Source of the DNA: CAZVIK01 sp964627045
Lineage (GTDB): Bacteria > Acidobacteriota > Terriglobia > Bryobacterales > Bryobacteraceae
Direction: 5' to 3'
DNA length: 8,391 nt
Assembly (NCBI GenBank): GCA_964627045.1
Contig: CAZVIK010000179.1
Location: 1-8,391, forward strand
Shown here: in pieces, positions 1 through 5,739 of the stretch
Layout: each line of letters starts with the position of its first letter
Numbering within the stretch: the first letter of the stretch is position 1
The notes under the pieces: generated by a model
Seen by the model: the letters and a program-made list of their open reading frames with translations, nothing else
What the model was told of the DNA's origin: nothing
Databases searched by the model: none
Translations under genes and position numbers: made by a program

Positions 1-915
1 ATGCTTCGCGGTCGGTGCAAAGATCTCGGCGTTGAAGTAGTCGGGATCCATCAGATGCCCATCTGTGCCGGGGAATATTAAGCCCTCCGGGCCTTTCGCT
101 GTCTGGCGCAACCCCGACAGCAGCTCGATGACACTCTGCGGGAGCGCAACCCTGCGATTGGACTTCTGGGATTTTGGGGGACCGATTTTCCAGACCCACT
201 TGTGGGCACCGTCTTCGGCCGGGGACTTCGAGACCGCCTTGCTCACAGCCACCTCACGATTCAGCCAGTCGATGTCGGTGAACCGCAAGGCGAGGATCTC
301 GTTCCGCCGGAGGCCGGTAAATGCATCAATGAAGACGATGCCGTAGCCAATACCGCCCACCTCCTTGGCGGAATCGATGAGCTTCCAGACCTGCTTCAGT
401 GTGAGAGGGACGATTTTCTCGTGCTCCATGGCAGGCAGTTCCACACCTTTGGTCGGATCGTGCCTAACGTGCCCGCGTTTGATTGCACTCGCCCCCTTCT
501 TGCCCACCAGCATCACCCGGAGCAGGATGACGCAATTGTGCACCGTCTTAACGGAGACCTCTTTGCTCAGCTCTGAGACAAAGTGCTGGACCTGGTCGAA
601 ACCGATGCTGGACAGGCTCATCTTGCCGAAGTACGGAATCAACCTCTGCTTCACGATCGATTGATAGGCTGAGAGCGTCGAGCCGCGAATGCTGACCCTG
701 CTCTTCAGCCACTCCTCTGCGAACGTCTTGAACTGAATCTTCTTCGGCTCTACGTAAGCGCTTTTGTTGATATCGAGCAGGACCTCGTTCAGCCTGGCCT
801 GCGCTGCGGCCTTCGTGTCAAAGCCGCTCTCCATTTTCTGCTTGCCCGCCAACGTACGGTACTTGATGGCGTACCGATTCTTGCGCTTGATGAGTGTGCC
901 ACGCTGTCGTGCCAT
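1..915 (-). CDS. Tyrosine recombinase/phage-type integrase, C-terminus beyond left edge
   Basis: Site-specific DNA recombinase that would integrate and excise a mobile element through a DNA-tyrosine intermediate. The minus frame is open from ATG at 915-913 to base 1, giving 305 residues with no stop; the C-terminal part is outside the window. Residues about 6-62 look like an arm-site-binding domain (RKNRYAIKYRTL, then a helix rich in A, Q and R). Residues about 64-155 form the SAM-like core-binding domain (TFAEEWLKSRVSIRGSTLSA, later VSVKTVHNCVILLRVML). The catalytic domain starts near 168 and contains the first catalytic Arg in TGLRRNEILAL (R203) and the beta-hairpin Lys in PPKSQKS (K248). 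The HxxR, H/W and Tyr motifs fall off the edge, so activity cannot be judged. TCTCC at 924-928 reads GGAGA on the minus strand, 8 nt before the ATG. The gene starts 15 nt after the stop of the excisionase-like gene, so the two are probably cotranscribed. Family assignment is firm. Confidence 0.93.
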   Translation of the reverse strand, partial: MARQRGTLIKRKNRYAIKYRTLAGKQKMESGFDTKAAAQARLNEVLLDINKSAYVEPKKIQFKTFAEEWLKSRVSIRGSTLSAYQSIVKQRLIPYFGKMSLSSIGFDQVQHFVSELSKEVSVKTVHNCVILLRVMLVGKKGASAIKRGHVRHDPTKGVELPAMEHEKIVPLTLKQVWKLIDSAKEVGGIGYGIVFIDAFTGLRRNEILALRFTDIDWLNREVAVSKAVSKSPAEDGAHKWVWKIGPPKSQKSNRRVALPQSVIELLSGLRQTAKGPEGLIFPGTDGHLMDPDYFNAEIFAPTAKH

Positions 916-930
916 AAAACTGGTCTCCGG

Positions 931-1140
931 TTAAGACGCCCGCACTCCGTTCCCGGTTGTGGCCGAGATGATCTTGTTCAGGTCTTCTTCGGTAAAGCGT
1001 ACGTACTTCCCTAGACGGCGGCAAGGGATCGCGTTGCGCCGCGTTCGCTCATAAAGCCAGCTGATTGGGATACTCAACGCTTCGGCCGCTTCCCTAATCG
1101 TGAAGAGGCGAATGACCTTGTCGGGGGAGGTGTCAGGCAT
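931..1140 (-). CDS. Small excisionase-family helix-turn-helix DNA-binding protein
   Basis: A 69-residue DNA-binding protein of the MerR-like, excisionase-family HTH type (HTH_17-like). Members typically act as recombination directionality factors or as repressors/activators for the neighbouring integrase. The core reads LFTIREAAEALSIPISWLYE, then RRNAIPCRRLGKYVRFTEED, the usual pattern of first helix, recognition helix, wing (IPCRRLGKYVRF) and final helix ending in DLNKII. The start chosen is ATG at 1140-1138 because GGAG lies 7 nt upstream (complement of 1148-1153) and a promoter sits just beyond. A longer reading from 1218 would begin upstream of that promoter and adds sequence with no family resemblance. 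The stop at 931 is 15 nt before the integrase start. Whether it drives excision or only regulates is not visible. Confidence 0.88.
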   Translation of the reverse strand: MPDTSPDKVIRLFTIREAAEALSIPISWLYERTRRNAIPCRRLGKYVRFTEEDLNKIISATTGNGVRAS

Positions 1141-1174
1141 TCGAAATGGCTCCAATCGAAAGATCGACACAATA

Positions 1175-1203
1175 GTTGTACGGTGATTAGGCTCCCGAGT
1201 CAA
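1175..1203 (-). promoter_or_regulatory. Sigma70-like promoter for the excisionase-integrase pair
   Basis: On the minus strand, TTGACT (-35, complement of 1198-1203) is followed by a 17-nt spacer and TACAAC (-10, complement of 1175-1180). That is 5/6 and 4/6 matches to consensus at ideal spacing. Predicted transcription start is near 1168, giving a leader of about 28 nt with a GGAG ribosome-binding site before ATG at 1140. Predicted by eye only. Confidence 0.6.
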
Positions 1204-1302
1204 ACCAGGGTTACGCACCAGAGCACACCTCGGCGCAAGCAGAAGCTGGGTCAGCGCCCCGGGGTCTGGCCAGGAGGCGGCTGGTTTTGACGCGGCTCGG
1301 GA
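1193..1302. repeat. Imperfect inverted repeat spanning the divergent promoter region
   Basis: The left arm (1193-1208) read on the minus strand is CTGGTTTGACTCGGGA. The right arm (1281-1302) on the plus strand starts CTGGTTTTGAC (1281-1291) and ends CTCGGGA (1296-1302), so it matches the left arm apart from one extra T and about five inserted bases. Each arm holds the TTGAC -35 core of one of the two divergent promoters. Between the arms lie two 8-bp palindromes, CCCCGGGG (1257-1264) and CTGGCCAG (1266-1273). This could be a shared operator or a chance result of two similar promoters. Confidence 0.45.
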
Positions 1303-1315
1303 CGCCGGTTAGAAC
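1287..1315 (+). promoter_or_regulatory. Sigma70-like promoter for the toroid/DUF362 gene pair
   Basis: TTGACG (1287-1292), a 17-nt spacer and TAGAAC (1310-1315) match consensus at 5/6 and 4/6. The -10 box ends 6 nt before GTG at 1322, so the predicted transcription start coincides with the start codon and the mRNA may be leaderless. No Shine-Dalgarno sequence precedes the GTG. Confidence 0.5.
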
Positions 1316-1321
1316 TGTGTC

Positions 1322-2224
1322 GTGGAGCGTTCGGTCGCGAGAATGCGTCTGCTGCGCCAGTTGAGTGTCCTCCAACGGGCGAACGGTAGGTGGGGTTTCC
1401 AGGGCGGGCAGACCGCGACCGAGCCGACTTGCTTGGCGGTCTTGGCCGGTGGAGGGCCACAGAACCTCATGCCCCTCAGGCGCTGGCAGACCGCGCAGGG
1501 GAGTTGGGGGTCTGTGGCTTTCGTCGATGACGGCTCGGCCTTGGCGACCGCCCTGGCTGCGATCGCGCTCATGAGCTTGGAGGGGTGCTCCCATCACATC
1601 CGGCGGGCAATCGACTGGCTGATTGAAGACCGCTGCCAGGAGGCTAACTGGCTTTGGCGGTGGAAGTTGAGGGTGGTGGACAACAAAGTTCGATTCAATC
1701 CGGCGAAGTACGGGTGGGGATGGGGGCCTGGGACCGTCAGTTGGGTGATCCCGACGGGGTTCGCCATCATTGCTCTGGAGCAAGCGCGACATCTCCCCGG
1801 CGTGGACGCGGCCCGATTGCGGGATCGCGTGGCCCTCGGTCGGGAGATGCTGCTTGACCGTGCATGTCCAACGGGAGGGTGGAACGCCGGCAATGGGGTC
1901 GTCTATGGAGTGGCGCTGAAGCCGCATATCGATGCCACCGCGACGGCTCTGCTGGCACTGCAAGGATGGCAGGAGCACAGTCACGTGCAGATCGCTCTCC
2001 GTTACCTGGCCGCGGAAGCGCCCAAGTGTTCCTCGCCGTACAGCGTGGCGTGGGCTGTGTTGGCGCTCGCACTGTTTAGAGGCACATCGGTGGACAGCAC
2101 GCTGGCCCATCTGGAGGCGCTCTTGCCGCTGGCGGAGCAGACCTCCGACGTCTGTACGATTGCGGTGTGCTGCCTGGCGCTGGATGCAGTGGAGGGCAGG
2201 CATGTCTTCCGAACAGCGGCTTGA
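1322..2224 (+). CDS. Short prenyltransferase/squalene-oxidase-repeat (alpha-alpha toroid) protein
   Basis: A 300-residue protein built of helical-toroid repeats related to terpenoid cyclases and protein prenyltransferase beta subunits. QW-type motifs (QxxxGxW) are visible at Q18-W24 (QRANGRW) and Q56-W62 (QTAQGSW), with a related TGGW at 184-187. Helix pairs such as SALATALAAIALMSL, WVIPTGFAIIALEQA and DATATALLALQGW follow them. It is less than half the length of a squalene-hopene cyclase (about 630 residues). I see neither the catalytic DxDD motif nor a farnesyltransferase zinc-site pattern, so it is probably not a classical cyclase; the substrate is unknown. There is no signal peptide, so it is probably cytoplasmic. 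An in-frame stop at 1310-1312 limits the start to GTG 1322 or ATG 1343. I prefer 1322 because the promoter places transcription start there. It overlaps the DUF362 gene by 23 nt, which suggests translational coupling and related roles. Fold confident, function not. Confidence 0.82.
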   Translation: MERSVARMRLLRQLSVLQRANGRWGFQGGQTATEPTCLAVLAGGGPQNLMPLRRWQTAQGSWGSVAFVDDGSALATALAAIALMSLEGCSHHIRRAIDWLIEDRCQEANWLWRWKLRVVDNKVRFNPAKYGWGWGPGTVSWVIPTGFAIIALEQARHLPGVDAARLRDRVALGREMLLDRACPTGGWNAGNGVVYGVALKPHIDATATALLALQGWQEHSHVQIALRYLAAEAPKCSSPYSVAWAVLALALFRGTSVDSTLAHLEALLPLAEQTSDVCTIAVCCLALDAVEGRHVFRTAA

Positions 2225-3176
2225 TCGCAGACGCTTTGCGGCTACTGTGGCAGTCTCCGGAGTAGGACTTAGCCTCGCAGCGGTCGAGCTGGTGCCGCGG
2301 CACGCCTTCATGCGGGACCGGCGGTCACCGAGGTCGCGCGTTGCGATCCTGCCCGCCGAGCGTTACTCGGACGCGCTCGAACAACTGCTCTACGACGGCC
2401 TGAAGCTGTTCAACCTCGGGGTGAAGGGCAAAAACGTCTTGCTGAAGCCCAACCTGGTCGAGTACTCGGCGGACGCGGCGATCAACACACACCCTGCCCT
2501 CGTCGGCGCGGCGGCGGTCGCGTTCCTGCGCCTCGGCGCCGCAAGCGTGACGGTTGCCGAAGGCCCCGGCCATCAGCGTGACACATTCCTGCTGCTTATC
2601 GAGAGTGGTCTCGGTGATCAGCTACGCCGTCGAGGAGTCCGATTCGTGGATCTGAACCGGGACGATGTCGTGAAGTGCAGAGTCCGACGAGGATACACCG
2701 ACCTGGATCACCTCTGGTTGCCAAAGACAGTACTCTCCTCAGATCTGATCGTGTCGATGCCGAAGGTCAAGACCCACCACTGGGCCGGAGTCACGCTCAG
2801 CATGAAAAATATGTTCGGCGTCATCCCGGGGTCCTGCTATGGCTGGCCCAAGAACGTCCTCCATTGGAAGGGGATTCACGAGAGCATCCTCGATATCTGT
2901 GCAACCGTGCCAATCCACTTCGTCATCGCGGATGGGATCGTCGCCATGGAGGGCAATGGGCCTCTGCATGGAAGGAGTCGGTCGCTGAATACCGTCGTTC
3001 TCGCCGATGACGCGGTTGCGGCTGACTTCACCTGCGCCAGGCTTATGGGCCTCAATCCGATGGCGGTGCCGCACCTGCGGGAGGCCAGTTACTTTCTCGG
3101 AAACGGATCGCCTCGACGGATACAGCAACTCGCCTCGCCGCTTCCGCGAGTATTTGTACCCCCGGAGCCCACGTAA
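2202..3176 (+). CDS. Tat-exported DUF362 protein
   Basis: A 324-residue protein of the DUF362 family, whose biochemical role is not settled. The N-terminus has a twin-arginine signal (DRRRFAATVAVSG, residues 8-20) followed by a hydrophobic stretch (VGLSLAAVEL), so export of a folded protein across the inner membrane is likely. DUF362 hallmarks are NVLLKPNLVE (78-87), DLIVSMPKVKTH (181-192), SMKNMFGVIPG (200-210), ADGIVAMEGNGPLHG (243-257) and VVLADDAVAADFTCARLMGL (265-284). Some family members carry ferredoxin-type CxxC clusters; none are present here. The start at 2202 is set by GGAGG at 2191-2195, 6 nt upstream, and by the Tat signal immediately after it. Earlier in-frame starts reach back into the toroid gene and lack both. 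It is the second gene of the pair with the toroid protein and overlaps it by 23 nt. Confidence 0.88.
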   Translation: MSSEQRLDRRRFAATVAVSGVGLSLAAVELVPRHAFMRDRRSPRSRVAILPAERYSDALEQLLYDGLKLFNLGVKGKNVLLKPNLVEYSADAAINTHPALVGAAAVAFLRLGAASVTVAEGPGHQRDTFLLLIESGLGDQLRRRGVRFVDLNRDDVVKCRVRRGYTDLDHLWLPKTVLSSDLIVSMPKVKTHHWAGVTLSMKNMFGVIPGSCYGWPKNVLHWKGIHESILDICATVPIHFVIADGIVAMEGNGPLHGRSRSLNTVVLADDAVAADFTCARLMGLNPMAVPHLREASYFLGNGSPRRIQQLASPLPRVFVPPEPT

Positions 3177-3292
3177 CGGGCCTTCCGAGAAAATGTCCCC
3201 CTAGTCCAGCGCACGCAACACGCGCCTCTTCATGGGACTTCGGAGGGTTCTTCGACCGCAACACGATTCCAGAACGCCCTTACAATCGGGCC
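3177..3292. other. Intergenic region before the MoxR/VirB-like operon
   Basis: A 116-bp gap with no supportable ORF. I see no stem followed by a T-run, so no classical terminator for the DUF362 gene. The only signal is the -10 box at its right end. Confidence 0.5.
3281..3286 (+). promoter_or_regulatory. -10 box placed for a leaderless MoxR transcript
   Basis: TACAAT (5/6 match to TATAAT) ends 6 nt before GTG at 3293. The best -35 at 17-nt spacing is GCAACA (3258-3263), only 3/6. No Shine-Dalgarno sequence precedes the GTG. The geometry matches that at 1310-1322 and suggests transcription starting at the start codon. Confidence 0.45.
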
Positions 3293-4204
3293 GTGTTCTC
3301 TTCCGTCAGTGAGTTGGCCAGGCGGCTCGTTGCCGCGAAGTACATCATCGATCCGGTGATGCTTCAAGTGGTCTACGTGGCTTCGAAGATGCAGAAACCG
3401 CTGATCATTGAGGGACCGCCGGGATGCGGCAAGACCGAACTCGCCGTTGCCATTGCCAGCGCCGGAGACACCGTCATCGAGCGGCTGCAATGCTACGCGG
3501 GCATCACGGAGGAGAAGGCCATTGGCAAATTTGATCCGGCACTCCAGGAGTTGTTCCTCCGCACCCAGGCCGAGCGCATCGGCACCGATTGGGAGAGCAT
3601 TCGGGACAGTCTCCATTCCCTTCACTTCTTCGTGCAGGGTCCGCTGCTTCGCGCGTTGCTCAGCGAGCGACCGTGCGTGCTGTTGATTGACGAGGTCGAC
3701 AAGGTGGACGAGGAATTCGAGGCGATGTTGCTCGAACTCCTGTCCGCCTGGCAGATCAGCATTCCGAAGCTGGGGACTGTGCGGCAGCGGAGCGTACCGT
3801 TCGTCGTCATGACCTCGAACGAAACACGGAGGCTGGGGGATCCCCTCCGGAGGCGAAGCCTCTACATCCGGATCGAGTACCCGAATGTAAACCGGGAGAA
3901 GGAGATCCTGGCCGTCCGGAGCACGAGCCAGGATGAGGTTCTGCGAGGGCAACTGGCCGGCCTAGCGCATGCCCTCCGGGCCTGGTCGATGGAGAAGCCT
4001 CCGTCGATCGCGGAGTTGCTTGATCTTGCCCAGGCGCTCGAAATCATGGGCATTCGGGAGGTCACTCCGCAGATGCGCGACGTGCTGCTGCCATTCCTTG
4101 CGAAGACGGATGCTGATCGCAAACGGTTGCTGCTGCGCGACGGCTTCGAAAGCTTGGTTGTCACCGCGAACGAGTACCGCGGGCAGCCGGTCGGAGTGGT
4201 GTAG
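3293..4204 (+). CDS. MoxR-family AAA+ ATPase
   Basis: A 303-residue AAA+ ATPase of the MoxR/CbbQ type, a family of chaperone-like remodellers that usually activate or assemble a partner complex. Visible motifs are Walker A GPPGCGKT (41-48), the family signature GITEEKAIGKFD (70-81), Walker B VLLIDE (129-134, with D133 and E134), the sensor-1 Asn in MTSNE (N176) and the arginine-finger stretch DPLRRRSLYIRIEYP (183-197). A helical lid domain follows to the end. All residues needed for hydrolysis appear intact. GTG at 3293 gives MFSSV, directly ahead of the conserved N-terminal helix, so the start is credible although no Shine-Dalgarno is seen. The usual MoxR partner, a VWA-domain protein, is absent; instead a lytic transglycosylase starts at the base after the stop. 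Its position at the head of a VirB1-B9-B10-like operon suggests work on envelope-complex assembly, which is inference. Confidence 0.9.
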   Translation: MFSSVSELARRLVAAKYIIDPVMLQVVYVASKMQKPLIIEGPPGCGKTELAVAIASAGDTVIERLQCYAGITEEKAIGKFDPALQELFLRTQAERIGTDWESIRDSLHSLHFFVQGPLLRALLSERPCVLLIDEVDKVDEEFEAMLLELLSAWQISIPKLGTVRQRSVPFVVMTSNETRRLGDPLRRRSLYIRIEYPNVNREKEILAVRSTSQDEVLRGQLAGLAHALRAWSMEKPPSIAELLDLAQALEIMGIREVTPQMRDVLLPFLAKTDADRKRLLLRDGFESLVVTANEYRGQPVGVV

Positions 4205-4840
4205 ATGGCTGCACAGCGAGCGATGGCGGGAGTGATCCTTTCGAAGTTGCTGCTCGGCCTGCCGACCGCCATGGTCGCAGACGCCCAGCCCGGCACGTCC
4301 GCCGTCCAATGCGCCGACTTCTACGCGGACTGCTACGGCGTCCCTCGGGGGTTGGTCCATGCCGTCATTGAGGTCGAATCAGGGTGGCAACCCGCCGCAG
4401 TTTCGTCGAAGGGAGCGGCAGGCATCATGCAGTTGATGCCCGCGACAGCAGTAGCGTTCGGCGTTCGCAGCCGCTTCATGGTCGATCAGAACATCCGTGG
4501 CGGCGTTGCCTATCTCGCGCGGCTGATGGCTCGATTCGGCTGTGATCTTCGACTCGTGACAGCGGCGTATTTCACTGGAGAGCAGCGTGTCGCGGCGCAC
4601 GGCCTAGCGCTCGACTCCCGCGAAGTCCATGGGTACGTACGGAAAGTCGCCGCAGTCTACCGCAGAGAGAGAACTGTGGCAGTTCACACGAAATCGTCAG
4701 AAGGAGGGATTTCAGGATGCGAGTTTCCTACTTGTTCGGCGGGCTCTGGCTGTGCTCCGTCAGTCTTGCACAGCCTTCGGGTCAACAGCTCGGTATCAGT
4801 CCGCGAATCGTCGGGCGCACGCTCTCGGACGGACAGGTGA
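4205..4840 (+). CDS. VirB1-like lytic transglycosylase (SLT domain), exported
   Basis: A peptidoglycan-cleaving lytic transglycosylase that would open the cell wall locally for an envelope-spanning apparatus. Residues 1-27 form a signal peptide (hydrophobic MAGVILSKLLLGLPTAMV, likely cleavage after VADA). The SLT domain (about 35-152) has AVIEVESGW with catalytic E58, GAAGIMQLMP (70-79), NIRGGVAYLARLM (96-108), AYFTGEQRV (121-129, where chromosomal SLT proteins usually have AYNAG) and YVRKV (144-148). GGAG at 4193-4196 lies 8 nt before ATG, which directly abuts the MoxR stop (TAGATG). The domain is complete by residue 155, yet the frame runs 56 codons further and overlaps the VirB9-like gene by 124 nt. 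That tail has no recognisable domain and could be read-through after loss of an earlier stop or a frameshift. Family and VirB1-like role are well supported by the neighbours. Confidence 0.88.
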   Translation: MAAQRAMAGVILSKLLLGLPTAMVADAQPGTSAVQCADFYADCYGVPRGLVHAVIEVESGWQPAAVSSKGAAGIMQLMPATAVAFGVRSRFMVDQNIRGGVAYLARLMARFGCDLRLVTAAYFTGEQRVAAHGLALDSREVHGYVRKVAAVYRRERTVAVHTKSSEGGISGCEFPTCSAGSGCAPSVLHSLRVNSSVSVRESSGARSRTDR

Positions 4841-5739
4841 CAGTGGTCCAGGTCGCGCCGAGGTTCGCCACTGCGATCAGAATGCATGAGCCCGTCAACT
4901 CGGTTGTGCTGGGCGACCCGGCTGCGTTCTCGACGGAGCATTCGGAGCGGGAACCAAACACCGTGTTCGTAAAGCCGATCACCCTGAAGGCGGCCAGCAC
5001 GAATGTCGTGATCACTACGTCAGCAGGCCACCAGGCAAATATCCTTCTGGTCAGTCGCGGGGTGGGGGAAAGCCCGGAACGGGTCGGTGTGGACTTGCTG
5101 CTTCGCTACAAACCGGCGGGACGGTTCCTCATCGAGCAGTCCGAACTGCCCGCGGCGACGATCTCGGAGACAACGAGCGTTGAGGCGATGCAGGCTTCAG
5201 GGCCGTCAAGGGCCGTCCTGTTAGACGACAGGGACAGCAGCGCTCTGGATCAACTGCTGGACCGTCAACGGAAGGCACCGCTGCCAACCATGTATGGCAC
5301 GAAGCCCGACATCTCAGACCCGGGCAAGGAACCAGTGAGGACCGGCGTCAGTGAGGTCATCGATCAGGGCCGGCAGGTGGTTGTCCTGTTCTCCGTCGTG
5401 AATCCACAGAAGCACAGCATCGAGTTGATGCCGCCGCAGGTTCAACTCGGTGGCAAAGTCCGCACAGGGCGAATCATCCGAGGATCGAAGTGGACTTCTG
5501 CCGAGCAGTTCCCAATCAGCGACTACCGGATGAGCCGACGCCGGATCGGTCCTGGTGAGCGGGCCGATGGGGTTGTCGTCTTCAACCGGCCCGCATTCAA
5601 GCAATCGAACGAGACCTTATTTCTGCAAATGGCGGAAACGGGGGCCGTTGACCGGCCGGCCCTGGCACCGATCGGCTTCGGCATAAGCAGTTACGACTAC
5701 CGCGAGGAGGGGAGCAATGGAACCAGAAAAGCCAATTGA
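4717..5739 (+). CDS. VirB9/TrbG/CagX-like protein, T4SS outer-membrane core component
   Basis: A 340-residue exported protein resembling VirB9/TrbG, which together with VirB7 and VirB10 forms the outer-membrane core complex of type IV secretion systems. A signal peptide (MRVSYLFGGLWLCSVSLA, then Q) is followed by the N-terminal beta domain: VTVVQVAPRFATAIRMHEPV, SVVLGDPAAFS, TVFVKPITLKAASTNVVITT and HQANILLV, the pattern of the CagX/VirB9 N-terminal half. The middle (about 140-195) is less conserved and probably a linker. The C-terminal half looks beta-rich (QVVVLFSVVNPQKHSIELMP, ADGVVVFNRP) but I do not see a clear VirB9 C-terminal motif, and the protein is somewhat longer than a typical VirB9 (about 290). 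The start is fixed by AAGGAGGG (4701-4708), 8 nt before ATG. The 3' end overlaps the VirB10-like gene by 23 nt. The assignment rests on the N-terminal domain and the adjoining VirB10. Confidence 0.78.
   Translation: MRVSYLFGGLWLCSVSLAQPSGQQLGISPRIVGRTLSDGQVTVVQVAPRFATAIRMHEPVNSVVLGDPAAFSTEHSEREPNTVFVKPITLKAASTNVVITTSAGHQANILLVSRGVGESPERVGVDLLLRYKPAGRFLIEQSELPAATISETTSVEAMQASGPSRAVLLDDRDSSALDQLLDRQRKAPLPTMYGTKPDISDPGKEPVRTGVSEVIDQGRQVVVLFSVVNPQKHSIELMPPQVQLGGKVRTGRIIRGSKWTSAEQFPISDYRMSRRRIGPGERADGVVVFNRPAFKQSNETLFLQMAETGAVDRPALAPIGFGISSYDYREEGSNGTRKAN

Noticed and set aside
202..576. 124-residue plus-strand frame opposite the integrase
   Set aside because: It is antisense to well-conserved integrase sequence and shows no domain.
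1141..1218. 26-residue N-terminal extension of the excisionase-like protein
   Set aside because: It starts upstream of the predicted promoter, and the start at 1140 has its own GGAG ribosome-binding site.
1932..2201. 90-residue N-terminal extension of the DUF362 protein
   Set aside because: It overlaps the toroid gene out of frame, is Arg/Trp-rich, and would bury the Tat signal. A strong GGAGG at 2191-2195 supports ATG 2202.
1211..2311. 366-residue open frame on the minus strand opposite the toroid gene
   Set aside because: It is Arg/Pro/Ser-rich with no recognisable motif and is antisense to a protein with clear QW repeats, so it is a shadow of GC-rich coding DNA.
3230..3952. 240-residue minus-strand frame opposite the MoxR gene
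   Set aside because: The opposite strand carries intact Walker A and B motifs; this frame has no domain of its own.
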